The notes beneath the pieces are model-generated. The model made no database searches. It was not told the DNA's origin and worked only from the letters and a program-made list of their open reading frames with translations. 64,000 nt of DNA, taken from assembly GCA_963422745.1 (NCBI GenBank), contig OY730477.1:2232001-2296000 (forward strand), in the 5' to 3' direction. The stretch is from G963422745 sp963422745 (GTDB lineage Bacteria; Actinomycetota; Acidimicrobiia; Acidimicrobiales; Aldehydirespiratoraceae). Of this stretch, positions 47,479 to 56,757 are shown piece by piece. The position numbers and the translations under genes are program-made. Position 1 is the stretch's first letter. The number at the start of each line of letters is the position of its first letter.

Positions 47479-48479
47479 GATCGATCCTTGCTGTAGCTGA
47501 TTCTCGGATCGATGAGCGGGTATGCGATGTCAAGCAAAAACGCCATGGCCGTAACCCCGATGATCAGGTACACAACGACTCCTTGGATCAGGGGGAAGTC
47601 GTCGGTGAGGATGGCGCGGAACAACAGCGATCCGAGGCCGGGATAGTTGAAGACCCGTTCGACGATCACGAAACCGCCAGCAATTGACCCGATGGCGACT
47701 CCCAACTCGGTGAGTTGAGGGGCAAGCGTGTTACGAACCCCGTATCGGAAGAATTTCCGACGCTTCGAAAGTCCTTTCGCTTCGGCCAACAGCATGTAGT
47801 CCTGCCCCGCGGTGGTGATCATCATGCCGCGCATGCCGAGAGCGAATCCTCCGAGCCTGACAAGAATCACCGATACCGCGGGCAGAAAGCCGTGCTTGAC
47901 GACGCTGCCGATGAACGAAAGGTTCCAGCCGGGTGCAACGTCGGGATCGTACGCACCAGAAAACGGCAGCCACTGCAGTCGGAACGAAAAGAGCCAGAGC
48001 AGTATCAGCCCCACCATGAAGGCTGGAATGGCCGTGATAAACAGCGGCATCGAGAGAATGGCCCGAGTCAACGGCTTCGTGGCGGGCCAGCCCAGCAATG
48101 CTCCGATGAGGTTTCCGATAAGAAACGAAAGGAGAATCGCGACCGACATCAACCCGATCGTCCATGGCAGTGCGCGGCCGATCTGTTCGTCAACGCTTGC
48201 CGGGAACGCCGATATCGACAGCCCGTTGTCGAACAACACGATGTTCTTGAGGTACTTGCCGTATTGAACGAGCAGCGGATCATCAAAACCGAACCGCTCG
48301 CTGTACGCGGTGATCAGCTCGTCGGCCCCTTCAGTGGTTCCGCCTGCAGCCAGCAACCCGCCAAGTACGGCATCGGCAGGGTCGTTACCGCCGAACCTGG
48401 GAATGAAGAAGATGGCGGACGCGCCCAACCAGATGGTGAACAACATCCGGACGAATCGCCGGCCTATGTATCCCTGCAT
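47475..48479 (-). CDS. ABC transporter permease, DppB/OppB-like
   Basis: The protein has about 334 residues from ATG 48479 (MQGYIGRRFVRMLFTIW), with DppB features: an N-terminal helix, a long periplasmic loop, then five helices and the EAA loop (YMLLAEAKGLSKRRKFFRYG). An ATG at 48518 would start within the upstream hairpin. AAGAGACTG before 48479 may be its ribosome binding site. The imported compound is unknown. Confidence 0.9.
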   Translation of the reverse strand: MQGYIGRRFVRMLFTIWLGASAIFFIPRFGGNDPADAVLGGLLAAGGTTEGADELITAYSERFGFDDPLLVQYGKYLKNIVLFDNGLSISAFPASVDEQIGRALPWTIGLMSVAILLSFLIGNLIGALLGWPATKPLTRAILSMPLFITAIPAFMVGLILLWLFSFRLQWLPFSGAYDPDVAPGWNLSFIGSVVKHGFLPAVSVILVRLGGFALGMRGMMITTAGQDYMLLAEAKGLSKRRKFFRYGVRNTLAPQLTELGVAIGSIAGGFVIVERVFNYPGLGSLLFRAILTDDFPLIQGVVVYLIIGVTAMAFLLDIAYPLIDPRISYSKDRS

Positions 48480-48496
48480 CAGTCTCTTTGTGACGT

Positions 48497-48541
48497 AACG
48501 GGGGTGACCGGCAATCACCCGCAGGTGCGGTCACCCCCGTT
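48497..48541. terminator. Strong stem-loop between substrate-binding protein and permease genes
   Basis: Perfect 14-base arms, 48497-48510 and 48528-48541 (ACGGGGGTGACCG core), close a 17-base loop. No T run follows. In importer operons such intercistronic hairpins commonly protect the abundant binding-protein mRNA and attenuate transcription into the membrane genes. That role fits this position. Confidence 0.75.
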
Positions 48542-48556
48542 GGCGCCCGGATTCGA

Positions 48557-50452
48557 TCAGCCAGCCGGTCGAATCGTCATCAACACCTCAGCGAACGTCG
48601 GGGCGGCGACGATTGCCTGAATGTACGGGTCGTTCTCATTCGGGAACCCGGTCCAGTAGCGGCTGGAGTAGGGATGGATGATCGGGTGCTGCGCTAGCGG
48701 GATCTCGGGTAGGTCCTCGAGCCACAGTTCCATGGCTTCCACGAACAGATCATCGATCTTCGGATCGGCGACCGGCAAAGTGTTGATCTCGGACACTATG
48801 TCGCCGTAGGCGACAGCGTTGTCGCTGCTCCACCGGAAGGTGTTGCTGTAGAACCCTCCGACCGCATCCTCTGGGTTGTCCGGCAGATGGCGAACACTGA
48901 AGGAGTCCATTGCCTGCCAGGGATCGACCGTCGAACCGGCACAGGATCCGAAGAAGACATACGCCTCGAAGCCTGCTTTGAGGAGTCCGTCGATGAAGTC
49001 CGGGATCTGCATTGTGTCCTGCGATGCATCGATTCCGGCCGCTGTCAACTGCTCGACCAGGATCTTGACCAAGTTGTTGATCGTTGGATCGTCGTAGTTT
49101 GAGATCTTCAACGACAGGCGCTGCCCGTCCTTCTCCCAGTTGTCGCCGTTTTTGACGTAACCGGCGGCTCCAAGCCGGGCCGCGGCCATCGAATCATCGG
49201 TGATGGCAAATGGATACTTATCTGTGAGGCCCGCGTCGTCGAGCAGGTCGACGTAGCGGTTGAGAGCTGGGTAGGCGGCCATGAAATGGCGCGACGGCGG
49301 TGCACCGAATCCTCCGTAGCCGACGTCGATGACGGCCTCGCGATTGATCAGATGGGCGATACCCCATCGCAGGTTCGCATCGGCGAGGATCGGGTTGTTG
49401 TGGTTGAATTCCAGCGACCGGGGACACAGGTCAAGTTGACCGAACGGCGCGTTCTCCGACCAAGCCGCCACGTCCTCATTACCTTGTCTCAGTGCGAGAT
49501 AGGCCCCGGGCGAGATGTTTGTAGCCCAGTCCAGATCACCTTGATCCATGGCGGCCAGCTTCTGTTCCTCGCCGCCGAAGCTGACGAACCGGACCTTCAG
49601 TGGCTGAGGCAGTTGCACAAGACCAGCCTCGGCGGCCCACCAATCGTTGCGGCGTAGATACGTGAAGCTGGTGTCGGTGACGCTGTCCAGCTCGTAAGGC
49701 CCGGAGAACACCGGCCATCCGCCCTCGGGGTCGTAGTTCTTGAAGGTTGCGATGTCATCAACGGTGCTCCAGATGTGCTCGGGAACAACAAAGAAGGCTT
49801 GGCTTGCCAAAGCGGTCGAGAAGGAGCTGAGAGCGAACCGTTGATTAGATTCCGTCAAGTCAAACCTGACGGTGCGATCGTTAACGGCGGTCGCCTCCAC
49901 GCCTTCGAATTTTGTACCGGCCGAAAGCTCGGGAACGGTCTGAAGCATCTCCACGGTGAACAACACGTCGTCGGCCGTGACCGCCTCGCCGTCGCTCCAC
50001 TGCACCCCGTCGCGCAAGGTCAGCGTCCATTGAGTGGCATCAGAGTTGGACTCAATCGATTCGGCCATCCACGGCTCGAGTTCGCCGGTGAGTATGTTCA
50101 ACAGGAACAGCGGATCGGTCAGCACCTGACTCAAACCAGCGTCTCGCTGTGCTCCGCTGTAGGGGTTGAAGTTCTCCGGATCCTCACCCAGGCCGGAGTC
50201 GATATCGACGATCAATGTCTCGGCTCGGGTGGCTTCGGCCGGGTCCTTGGCAGTGTCGGGCGGTGGAGGCGGTTCAGGCTCAGGGTCGGGATCGCCGGGC
50301 TCAGGGTCGGGATCGCCGGGCTCCGGCGCCGTCGCGTCGGGGTCGGGAGCGGGATCGTCGGCTGTGGACGAATCGTCGCCGCATGCCACGGCTATGAGAG
50401 CCAACGCAACGAACATCACGAAGATCCGGAATAGTCCTTTTCGTATTCTCAT
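48557..50452 (-). CDS. Extracellular solute-binding lipoprotein, family 5
   Basis: This 631-residue protein starts with a lipoprotein signal (LALIAVAC, C24). A Pro/Glu/Asp-rich tether with repeated PEPGDPD blocks (residues 40-65) follows, then the DppA/OppA-type fold: VQWSDGEAVTADDVLFT, NFNPYSG, a hinge, and a C-terminal lobe. It captures the solute outside the membrane and delivers it to the DppBC-like permeases. The binding pocket cannot be assigned from sequence. It is separated from the permeases by a stem-loop that may set expression ratio. Confidence 0.93.
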   Translation of the reverse strand: MRIRKGLFRIFVMFVALALIAVACGDDSSTADDPAPDPDATAPEPGDPDPEPGDPDPEPEPPPPPDTAKDPAEATRAETLIVDIDSGLGEDPENFNPYSGAQRDAGLSQVLTDPLFLLNILTGELEPWMAESIESNSDATQWTLTLRDGVQWSDGEAVTADDVLFTVEMLQTVPELSAGTKFEGVEATAVNDRTVRFDLTESNQRFALSSFSTALASQAFFVVPEHIWSTVDDIATFKNYDPEGGWPVFSGPYELDSVTDTSFTYLRRNDWWAAEAGLVQLPQPLKVRFVSFGGEEQKLAAMDQGDLDWATNISPGAYLALRQGNEDVAAWSENAPFGQLDLCPRSLEFNHNNPILADANLRWGIAHLINREAVIDVGYGGFGAPPSRHFMAAYPALNRYVDLLDDAGLTDKYPFAITDDSMAAARLGAAGYVKNGDNWEKDGQRLSLKISNYDDPTINNLVKILVEQLTAAGIDASQDTMQIPDFIDGLLKAGFEAYVFFGSCAGSTVDPWQAMDSFSVRHLPDNPEDAVGGFYSNTFRWSSDNAVAYGDIVSEINTLPVADPKIDDLFVEAMELWLEDLPEIPLAQHPIIHPYSSRYWTGFPNENDPYIQAIVAAPTFAEVLMTIRPAG

Positions 50453-50470
50453 GTTCTTCTCCTGGGTTTA

Positions 50471-50713
50471 CTAGTTGAAAGATTGGTTGCTTCGCCTCAA
50501 ACGGCGGGCTTTGAATGGTGACTTCACCATGAACTTGATGACGTCGAGACGGAACCCGTTCTTGATGGCTGCCATGACGTCGGAAGGGTCTAGGTAGGCC
50601 CGCACCCGAAGCTTGGCGTCGTCGCCGTTTTCCATGACGAGACGCCCGTCGTCATCCACGTACAGGCGATCGATTACGAATTCAGTCTTCACGAGTTTGG
50701 TAACGACCTGCAT
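50471..50713 (-). CDS. Conserved-looking 80-residue protein of unknown function
   Basis: The product MQVVTKLVKTEFVIDRLYVD (start) is acidic in the middle (DDDGRLVMENGDDAKLRVRA), with a basic C-terminal end (KSPFKARRLRRS). No signal peptide or motif is recognised. It sits one base after the nitrilase stop and 18 bases before the binding-protein gene, so it belongs to the operon. Its tight packing supports it being real. A beta-rich small binding or accessory protein is possible. Confidence 0.65.
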   Translation of the reverse strand: MQVVTKLVKTEFVIDRLYVDDDGRLVMENGDDAKLRVRAYLDPSDVMAAIKNGFRLDVIKFMVKSPFKARRLRRSNQSFN

Positions 50714-50714
50714 C

Positions 50715-51860
50715 TCAGTTCTTCCTCAAAAGACCGCGCCGTTGCGCGTCCGCTACCCGTTTTGTTACAAGGTCTGCCATGTCGGCGACCTGGTAACCGT
50801 CCGGCGGGGTGAATTGACCTCGCCCGTACAGAACCTCAAATGCGCGCCGGGTACCATGGACCTTCTCGGCCAGGTTCTTAGGCGGGCTACCAGCAGGAAA
50901 CAGATTCGGCGGATAGATGGGTTCGGCGTAGATTTCCCGGAAGGCCTCGGTTCTCACATCAATCCAGGTGTTGTGATTGGTGACGGTGCGATGTCGACGC
51001 AGCGCCTCAATGTCGACCGTTGCCGCGATGATCTGCTCTTCGGGATAGGGCGCTTCTCGCATGACCATGCCGGTGTAATCGATCATCATGGAATGCCCTG
51101 GGCAGAATGCCTTGGGATAATACCCGTAGTTGACTTTCCCCCAGTTGGAGCACAGCAGATACATCATGTTGTCATGGGCTCTGGTGCGGCGGGTGAAACG
51201 CCAGAAATCCCATGGTTCGCTGACCCCCTCCACCTCCTGGATCGCTCCGGGATGACACAGCACCTCGCAGCCGTTGAAGGCCAGCGCCCTTGAGACCTCG
51301 GGAGTCGCACCGTCATGGCAGGTCATGGTCCCGAGCTTGCCGATCTCGGTGTCGATAACGGGGAAAAGGTCCCTGATCGAGTTGCCGTAGGCCTTGCCGT
51401 ATTCGTCGAACAGATCGTGAGGGCTGCTTCCCAGGCCCAGCGATGCGTTGACGTGCCACTTGTGGTATCGAAGCGCGAGACTTCCGTCGGGGCCGATAAT
51501 GAAGGCTGTGTTGAACCAGCGGTCTGGGAACTCATCTGTGACTTCGATGATGCCGCCACCGGAAATATAGATGTCGTATTCCGTGGCTTTGGCTCCAAGG
51601 CGTTGCATCTCCGGTCCGTCGATCCGGATCGCCTTGTCCATGAACTCCCTTATTCCGTCCTCGCCCTTACCGGGTGTCGTCACACCCTGCAGGAAGTACT
51701 CCGGGAGAACGGCCAGGCGGACCGGTACCTCCCAGAAGTAGCCGACGCCGAAGTCGATCAGGTTCTCGACTCTGGCCAGATTGCTTTCGATCTCCTCAGG
51801 GGTGGTGGCCATAGTGACCTCGGGCTGCACCACGATCGCGGTATACGGCTCGATGCCCAT
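50715..51860 (-). CDS. Nitrilase-superfamily amidase (carbon-nitrogen hydrolase)
   Basis: From ATG 51860 the protein has 381 residues. The Glu-Lys-Cys triad is visible in LPEYFLQG, YHKWHVNASLG and TMTCHDGATPEVSRALA. The CHDG cysteine loop is closer to aliphatic amidases and related amide hydrolases than to true nitrilases. It probably hydrolyses an amide of the imported compound. The start overlaps the FAD oxidoreductase stop as TGATG. The open frame extends to 51950 but lacks family sequence there. Confidence 0.87.
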   Translation of the reverse strand: MGIEPYTAIVVQPEVTMATTPEEIESNLARVENLIDFGVGYFWEVPVRLAVLPEYFLQGVTTPGKGEDGIREFMDKAIRIDGPEMQRLGAKATEYDIYISGGGIIEVTDEFPDRWFNTAFIIGPDGSLALRYHKWHVNASLGLGSSPHDLFDEYGKAYGNSIRDLFPVIDTEIGKLGTMTCHDGATPEVSRALAFNGCEVLCHPGAIQEVEGVSEPWDFWRFTRRTRAHDNMMYLLCSNWGKVNYGYYPKAFCPGHSMMIDYTGMVMREAPYPEEQIIAATVDIEALRRHRTVTNHNTWIDVRTEAFREIYAEPIYPPNLFPAGSPPKNLAEKVHGTRRAFEVLYGRGQFTPPDGYQVADMADLVTKRVADAQRRGLLRKN

Positions 51861-53425
51861 CAGAACTCCGCCTTCTCCAGACCGAGATCTCTGAGAATGA
51901 CCCGGGCGGTGATCGTTCCCGCACCGGAGATGGCACCGCCGGGGTGACAATACGGACCGGCGAAATAGAGGCGTTCGATCGGCCCGCGGTATTGGCTGTA
52001 ACCCGGGAACGGCCGCATGAAGCCAGACTGATACTGACGCATCGCTCCGCCGGTGGTCGTGCCGTCAACCAGACAGGGGTTGTCGCGCTGGATCACCGGG
52101 CCGGTCTGCACGTACTGGGCAATGATGTTGTCGTCAGACATGTTGTCGGTGTACTCACGAAGCTTGGCCAGCTCCACGGTTTCGACGTACTTGGGGCCCG
52201 CAACCTCCCAGTCGGCGCCATTCGACAGAGTCTTCGGTACGAAGGTGTCCATGATCATGGTGTGCTTGCCGTCAGGTGCGCGGCTCGGGTCCTTGGTCGT
52301 CCATGTCGCCACCCACAAGAATGGATCCTCGGGTGCGGACCCAACGCTGATGTCGGACCACTGCTTCACGATCGAATCAACCGAGCCGTAGATCCGCTGG
52401 AAAGGCGTGTCGGTGACCTCAGCCGAGCAGGTGTAGTTCGGAGGCTCGTGCAGCGCATAGTGCACCCGAGCGATTGAGAAGTCGCCCACGTTGAAGTTCT
52501 CGACCCGGCGCAGAAAATCCGAGTCGAGCACCCCGTCGTCGAATAGATGGGGGTATGAGATCTTCGGGTTGAGTGTGTTGACGACCGCTTTGGAAGCCTG
52601 AAACACCCGACCGTCGGCTAGTTCCGCGCCCCGCGCTTCGCCGCGGTCGCCGACCAGGATCTTGGTGACGGGTACGCCGGTGTGGACCTGCCCTCCGTAG
52701 CTCTGGATCATCCTCGCCAACGCCAGTGGCAAGGCAATGCTGCCGCCCTGCGGGATCGCTTCGCCGTATACGTGGATGGCCGGGATCATGATGAAGAACA
52801 GCTCACCGCGACCTTCGGTATGCGGGCCAACCCCCGGCGCCGTGGACCAGCCAATCAAAAAGGACTGAACCACCCGGTGCTCGAAGTTCTCCATGACGAA
52901 GTCATACGGGCTCATTGAGTAGAAGCGGAGCAGGTCAAGTCCCGCCTCGGTGCTCTCCAGAGCTTCTTGCATAAGGCTCGGCGGGTTGGGCGGTGAGAAC
53001 ATGGCTGTGATGAAACCATCTTCGATCTCGCGGAAGCCGTCGTAGATCTCGCGGTAGCGGCGAGCATCGCGCTCGGAGTAGCCAGCGATGCTCGCGCAGG
53101 TCTTATCAATATCGGAGTACACGACGATGCCGGGACCTTCTCGGTCGGGGTGCCCGGTGATGCCGTCCGTCGCCCAGATGTAGGTGAGACCGAAAGTTTC
53201 AAGTTCCGACAGGATCTCCTGGAAGTCGGGGTTGGCATGAATCCAAACGTGTGAGGACCCGTAGAGGTCGTGTTTGAACCCAGGGAGCGTGACCTCGTCA
53301 GTTGTCACGGCGCCACCGAGGCGCGTGTTCGCCTCCAGCACCGTGACGCTCAAACCCCGCTTGGCTAGGACCGCCCCACAGATCAGGCCGTTGTGACCGC
53401 CGCCGACAATGACAACGTCGCTCAC
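51860..53425 (-). CDS. FAD-dependent oxidoreductase, phytoene desaturase/amine oxidase-like
   Basis: From GTG 53425 the protein has 521 residues. It opens with the dinucleotide fold SDVVIVGGGHNGLICGAVLA and LEANTRLGGAVTT. The C-terminal FAD motif reads LYFAGPYCHPGGAISGAG. These are features of NAD(P)/FAD proteins related to carotenoid desaturases and PYROXD2. No carotenoid genes accompany it, so oxidation of an imported amine or alcohol-type substrate is more likely. GAGGGAG lies about 10 bases before the GTG. It is the first gene of the importer operon. Confidence 0.88.
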   Translation of the reverse strand: MSDVVIVGGGHNGLICGAVLAKRGLSVTVLEANTRLGGAVTTDEVTLPGFKHDLYGSSHVWIHANPDFQEILSELETFGLTYIWATDGITGHPDREGPGIVVYSDIDKTCASIAGYSERDARRYREIYDGFREIEDGFITAMFSPPNPPSLMQEALESTEAGLDLLRFYSMSPYDFVMENFEHRVVQSFLIGWSTAPGVGPHTEGRGELFFIMIPAIHVYGEAIPQGGSIALPLALARMIQSYGGQVHTGVPVTKILVGDRGEARGAELADGRVFQASKAVVNTLNPKISYPHLFDDGVLDSDFLRRVENFNVGDFSIARVHYALHEPPNYTCSAEVTDTPFQRIYGSVDSIVKQWSDISVGSAPEDPFLWVATWTTKDPSRAPDGKHTMIMDTFVPKTLSNGADWEVAGPKYVETVELAKLREYTDNMSDDNIIAQYVQTGPVIQRDNPCLVDGTTTGGAMRQYQSGFMRPFPGYSQYRGPIERLYFAGPYCHPGGAISGAGTITARVILRDLGLEKAEF

Positions 53426-53627
53426 GATGACGTCGCTCCCTCGGGGATGACGTCGCTCCCTTCGGGAAGCCTTCATCATGCAGGGGACTTCACAGAAACT
53501 CAGCCTTCACAGAAACTCAGCCTTCGCTAGATCTTGGTATCGTCGGAAACTAGATGATGACAACACTGCGGTCAACCAGCTTCACCCGGCCGTGGGGTTG
53601 CTGGCACAAAGAGGGGTCGTCGTAGCG
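53426..53627. promoter_or_regulatory. Divergent intergenic region with two short tandem duplications
   Basis: Between the FAD oxidoreductase and the TPP enzyme lie two tandem duplications. GATGACGTCGCTCCC followed by TCGGG occurs at 53426-53445 and, with one extra T, at 53446-53466. A 17-base unit, TTCACAGAAACTCAGCC, occurs at 53489-53505 and 53506-53522. The first pair contains the oxidoreductase ribosome binding site. Promoters for both directions should lie here. Confidence 0.75.
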
Positions 53628-55292
53628 TTGAATGGGGCAGAACTCGCTATCGAAGCGCTCGTTGCGTCCGGGGTCGACACTCTGTTCGGTATCCCAGGGC
53701 TCTACAACATGTCGTTGTTTGATGCCGCGCGTCGTAACGCAGGCATCGACGTCGTGACGGTGAGACATGAGCAGGGAGCCACGTTCATGGCCGACGGTTA
53801 CGGACGGGCAACGAGACGACCGGCAGCGGTGTCGCTCCTTCCTGGCTGTGGTGTAACCAACGGCTTGACCGGCATCCTGCAGGCCTCGAGCTGTTCGGTC
53901 CCGATGGTGGTACTGGCGAGCCAGATCACCACGTCGGACATTGACGCTGAGCGAGGTCATCTCCATGAGCTGACCCATCAGACCGAGACCCTCGCCGGGA
54001 TATGCAAGCGTACCTACCGCCCGCGAATGCCGACCGACGTGGCGGACCGGATCAGACACGCCGTACTTGATTCCCAAACCGGTAGACCCCGTCCCGTCCA
54101 AGTCGAGCTGCCAATCGACGTACTCGAACTCGAAGCCGACGATGCGATCACGGCCTCGGCCGGTGCTGCGTTGAGCGGTATTGGGGAGGCGGGTCTTGAG
54201 TCGGCCGGTATTGGGCAGATGGTGGGCGAACCTGCCCCTGCACTGAACCAGCAAGCGATCGATGCGGTCGCAGACGAGCTCGTGAAGGCGAAGCACCCGC
54301 TGATCTACGCAGGGGGTGGGGTCAACACGGCGGAGGCCAACGCCGAGTTGCAAGAACTGGCTGAACGGTTGGGTGCGCCGGTCCTTGTGACCGGCAATGC
54401 AGCGGGGGCACTGGCCACTGATCATCACCTTTATGCCGGTGTGCCTTGGGTCGCTGCTGGATCGATCGAGCCGCTGGTTGAGGCCTGCGACGCCTTTATT
54501 GCGGTCGGTACCCGGTTCGATCCGGCGATGTGCAATATGTGGAGCCTGGCGCTACCGGCGACAACAGTGCGGATAGACATCGACGCCACTGAACTGCGCC
54601 GCAACCTCAAGATGAAATACCTCATCCACGCGGACGCCCGAACCGCTCTCGCCGCTATCCTCAGCGGTGTAAGCCCCAGCCGTCGACCGCAACCTTGTGG
54701 TGCTCTGGCGGCGGCACTCACCGATTATCGCAGACATCAGGCGGCAATAGTCGGTGACGCGAAACCGTGGATGGACGCTTTGCGTAGCTCTTTGCGCGAC
54801 CACGATGTTGTTGTCGCCGACATGTGTTTGATGTGGGCCGACATGTTGCATGCCTTCCCGGTTCGTCAGCCGGGCACGGTGATGTTTCCCTGGAGTCTCG
54901 GCACGTTGGGGTATTCCGTCCCTGCCGCCATCGGGGCTCGTATCGCTCGGCCGCAGAACCGGGTGGTGGCCATCGCCGGAGATGGTGCCTTTCTCTTCAG
55001 CGGCGCCGAACTCGCCGTAGCGGTCGAACGGCAACTGCCGATTCCCTTCATCGTCGCCAATAACGACTCCTACGGCATGATCAAGATGCAGCAACTGGGC
55101 ACTTACGGTGCTGCCAGTGCGGTTGATCTCGTGAACCCGGACTTTGTTGCGCTCGGCGCGGCTTACGGCGCCGCGGCCTGTCGGCTCGACGACCCTCAGG
55201 CACTCGAGCGCGAACTCGCATTAGCTTTCCAACGAAGCGGCCCGACCCTGATCGAGATCGGTTGGCGGTCCAGCTTCTCCGTGGCCCGCTAG
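53628..55292 (+). CDS. Acetolactate synthase-like thiamine diphosphate enzyme
   Basis: From TTG 53628 the protein (554 residues) begins MNGAELAIEALVASGVDTLF, the usual opening of the family. The TPP-activating Glu is in VRHEQGATFMADGYGR. The Mg-TPP motif is GDGAFLFSGAELAVAVERQL (GDG to NN). A central FAD/Rossmann-like domain lies between. It could be an acetolactate synthase, benzoylformate/oxalyl-CoA decarboxylase relative or other carboligase. No ilvN small subunit is adjacent, so a catabolic role is likelier. The open frame to 53478 is upstream sequence. A damaged piece of this gene recurs at 59981-60130. Confidence 0.88.
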   Translation: MNGAELAIEALVASGVDTLFGIPGLYNMSLFDAARRNAGIDVVTVRHEQGATFMADGYGRATRRPAAVSLLPGCGVTNGLTGILQASSCSVPMVVLASQITTSDIDAERGHLHELTHQTETLAGICKRTYRPRMPTDVADRIRHAVLDSQTGRPRPVQVELPIDVLELEADDAITASAGAALSGIGEAGLESAGIGQMVGEPAPALNQQAIDAVADELVKAKHPLIYAGGGVNTAEANAELQELAERLGAPVLVTGNAAGALATDHHLYAGVPWVAAGSIEPLVEACDAFIAVGTRFDPAMCNMWSLALPATTVRIDIDATELRRNLKMKYLIHADARTALAAILSGVSPSRRPQPCGALAAALTDYRRHQAAIVGDAKPWMDALRSSLRDHDVVVADMCLMWADMLHAFPVRQPGTVMFPWSLGTLGYSVPAAIGARIARPQNRVVAIAGDGAFLFSGAELAVAVERQLPIPFIVANNDSYGMIKMQQLGTYGAASAVDLVNPDFVALGAAYGAAACRLDDPQALERELALAFQRSGPTLIEIGWRSSFSVAR

Positions 55293-55413
55293 ACATACCC
55301 TGAGCCCCCCGGCTCAAAGCGCCTTCGAAGTCCACTAGTTGATTCGGTAGTTGCCAGCTGCTTGTAAGCCGGTGGGGTCCGGGTTATTGTACACGGTTCA
55401 GGGGGGACTTGTT
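55293..55413 (+). promoter_or_regulatory. Conserved 5' flank of phospholipase-lectin copy 2
   Basis: TCGGTAGTTG, GCCGGTGGGGTCCGGGTTAT and TTCAGGGGGGACTTG precede the ATG at 55414. The same blocks precede copy 1 (8531-8604) and, partly rewritten, copy 3 (60455-60548). They likely contain the promoter and ribosome binding site (AGGGGGG). Exact -35 and -10 elements are not clear. Confidence 0.65.
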
Positions 55414-56757
55414 ATGGAAAAGCGTTGGTTGGCGTGGTTTGTTGTTGTGGGGGTGTGCTTCGGGGTGTGGAGTGTTGGCGAAGCCCATCCGGTCTCGGCG
55501 GCCGACACTGACTCAGCGGAGTCCGAAACCGTTGTCTCGCAGAGCGCGTCGGGCCCAGCTTCGGACAGTATTGACGGAACATCACCCGGTGAGGTTCCTG
55601 ATCTGAGTGTCACCCAGCGTGGCTGCCAGCGCGATGAAAGCCCGCATGCATATTACAATCGGTGTGTTCCCTGGTTTTGCCAGTACGGACGCAGCAGCGA
55701 TGGTACGTGCGAACCGGACTCTCCGTCCTTGCGCTATCACCGTTTAACCTGCAGTTCCTACAGCACCGACGCCGACGCGGCGGCCTACCTTGACATGGAT
55801 CCCGACCACAAGAATGACCGGGCTGTCTGCCCGCCTCCGGGATTGTTCCTCGCCAGCCCCGGTACCGACGACTGGCCGGTATGGGGCTTCGAGAAGAGCA
55901 TCGCCGATGATTACGGAAAGGTCGTGGTCGAAAAGTCCGGTGAATGCAGCGGACCTGCGGACAGCTTGGGTCTGGACTTTCTCGATACCGGTCCAACCTG
56001 GGATTTCCAGATACCGTGTAAGGCGCATGATCACTGCTTTGATCTTATCAGAGCCGGATTATCCGGAACCGTTTCTAGCCGGGATTGTGACGCACGGATG
56101 AATGATCTCATGAAAGCCGACTGCAACAACCGACGTGGAATAGACAAATCCGGTTGCAATAGGGTACGGAAGGGGGTGCGAATTGGTGTGTGGCTTTCTA
56201 GTGTTGGTCCTGATCCGGGGCTTGTGAGGTTGGTGAATGACGGGTCCGGTATGTGCGCCGATATCGATCGTTCTGTGCTTCCGAACGGTCAACTCTCCGA
56301 CGGTCTCGACGACGGCACGGTACTGTTGCAATGGCCATGCCGAGTGTTCAGCGCGGAGAATCAACAGTTCCGCCTGCGGCCATCCACTCACCGGGGCTAC
56401 TTCGAGATCCGGCCCGAGCATTCAATTCATCTCGACAAATGCATCACAGCTGTTGCAACAACCCTCGTTCTGGCAACCTGCGAAAGACAAGTCAAGTGGT
56501 TTTCATTCAGTCAGGAAATACCTTCAGCTCCAGCTCAATCATTCAAGGTCACCTCTGTTGCCAACAGCGACCGGTATATTTTCACAAGCAGGGCCCATGA
56601 GAAAGCCTGCTGGGCAGTACCATCAATCAACGGGACCGCCACACGCGGAAGCGGAACCTACATACCCGGAAAAGGAACCGCATTACTTGCAACATACTGT
56701 ACCGATAGCTATCTCGATCAATACCAAATATGGAGAATCGAAAATGCCAATTCATAA
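55414..56757 (+). CDS. Secreted phospholipase A2-like / ricin-type lectin protein, copy 2
   Basis: The 447-residue protein has a signal peptide (MEKRWLAWFVVVGVCFGV, cleavage after HPVSA likely). A Cys-rich region of about 140 residues of unknown fold follows, then the PLA2 core PCKAHDHCFDLIRAG with its His-Asp dyad and RDCDARMNDLMKADCNN. A C-terminal beta-trefoil lectin-like domain has NQQFRL, QSFKVT and YQIWRI blocks. It should be exported and act on phospholipids, with the lectin part targeting a surface. The last codons double as the ribosome binding site of the lipoprotein gene at 56744. It is more complete than copy 1: signal and enzyme are in frame. Confidence 0.85.
   Translation: MEKRWLAWFVVVGVCFGVWSVGEAHPVSAADTDSAESETVVSQSASGPASDSIDGTSPGEVPDLSVTQRGCQRDESPHAYYNRCVPWFCQYGRSSDGTCEPDSPSLRYHRLTCSSYSTDADAAAYLDMDPDHKNDRAVCPPPGLFLASPGTDDWPVWGFEKSIADDYGKVVVEKSGECSGPADSLGLDFLDTGPTWDFQIPCKAHDHCFDLIRAGLSGTVSSRDCDARMNDLMKADCNNRRGIDKSGCNRVRKGVRIGVWLSSVGPDPGLVRLVNDGSGMCADIDRSVLPNGQLSDGLDDGTVLLQWPCRVFSAENQQFRLRPSTHRGYFEIRPEHSIHLDKCITAVATTLVLATCERQVKWFSFSQEIPSAPAQSFKVTSVANSDRYIFTSRAHEKACWAVPSINGTATRGSGTYIPGKGTALLATYCTDSYLDQYQIWRIENANS

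Noticed and set aside
48557..48600. Assigning the importer specifically as a nickel transporter because of the LarA-like gene
   Set aside because: The transporter family is equally peptide-like, and the operon contains amide- and amine-processing enzymes. Sequence alone cannot decide.
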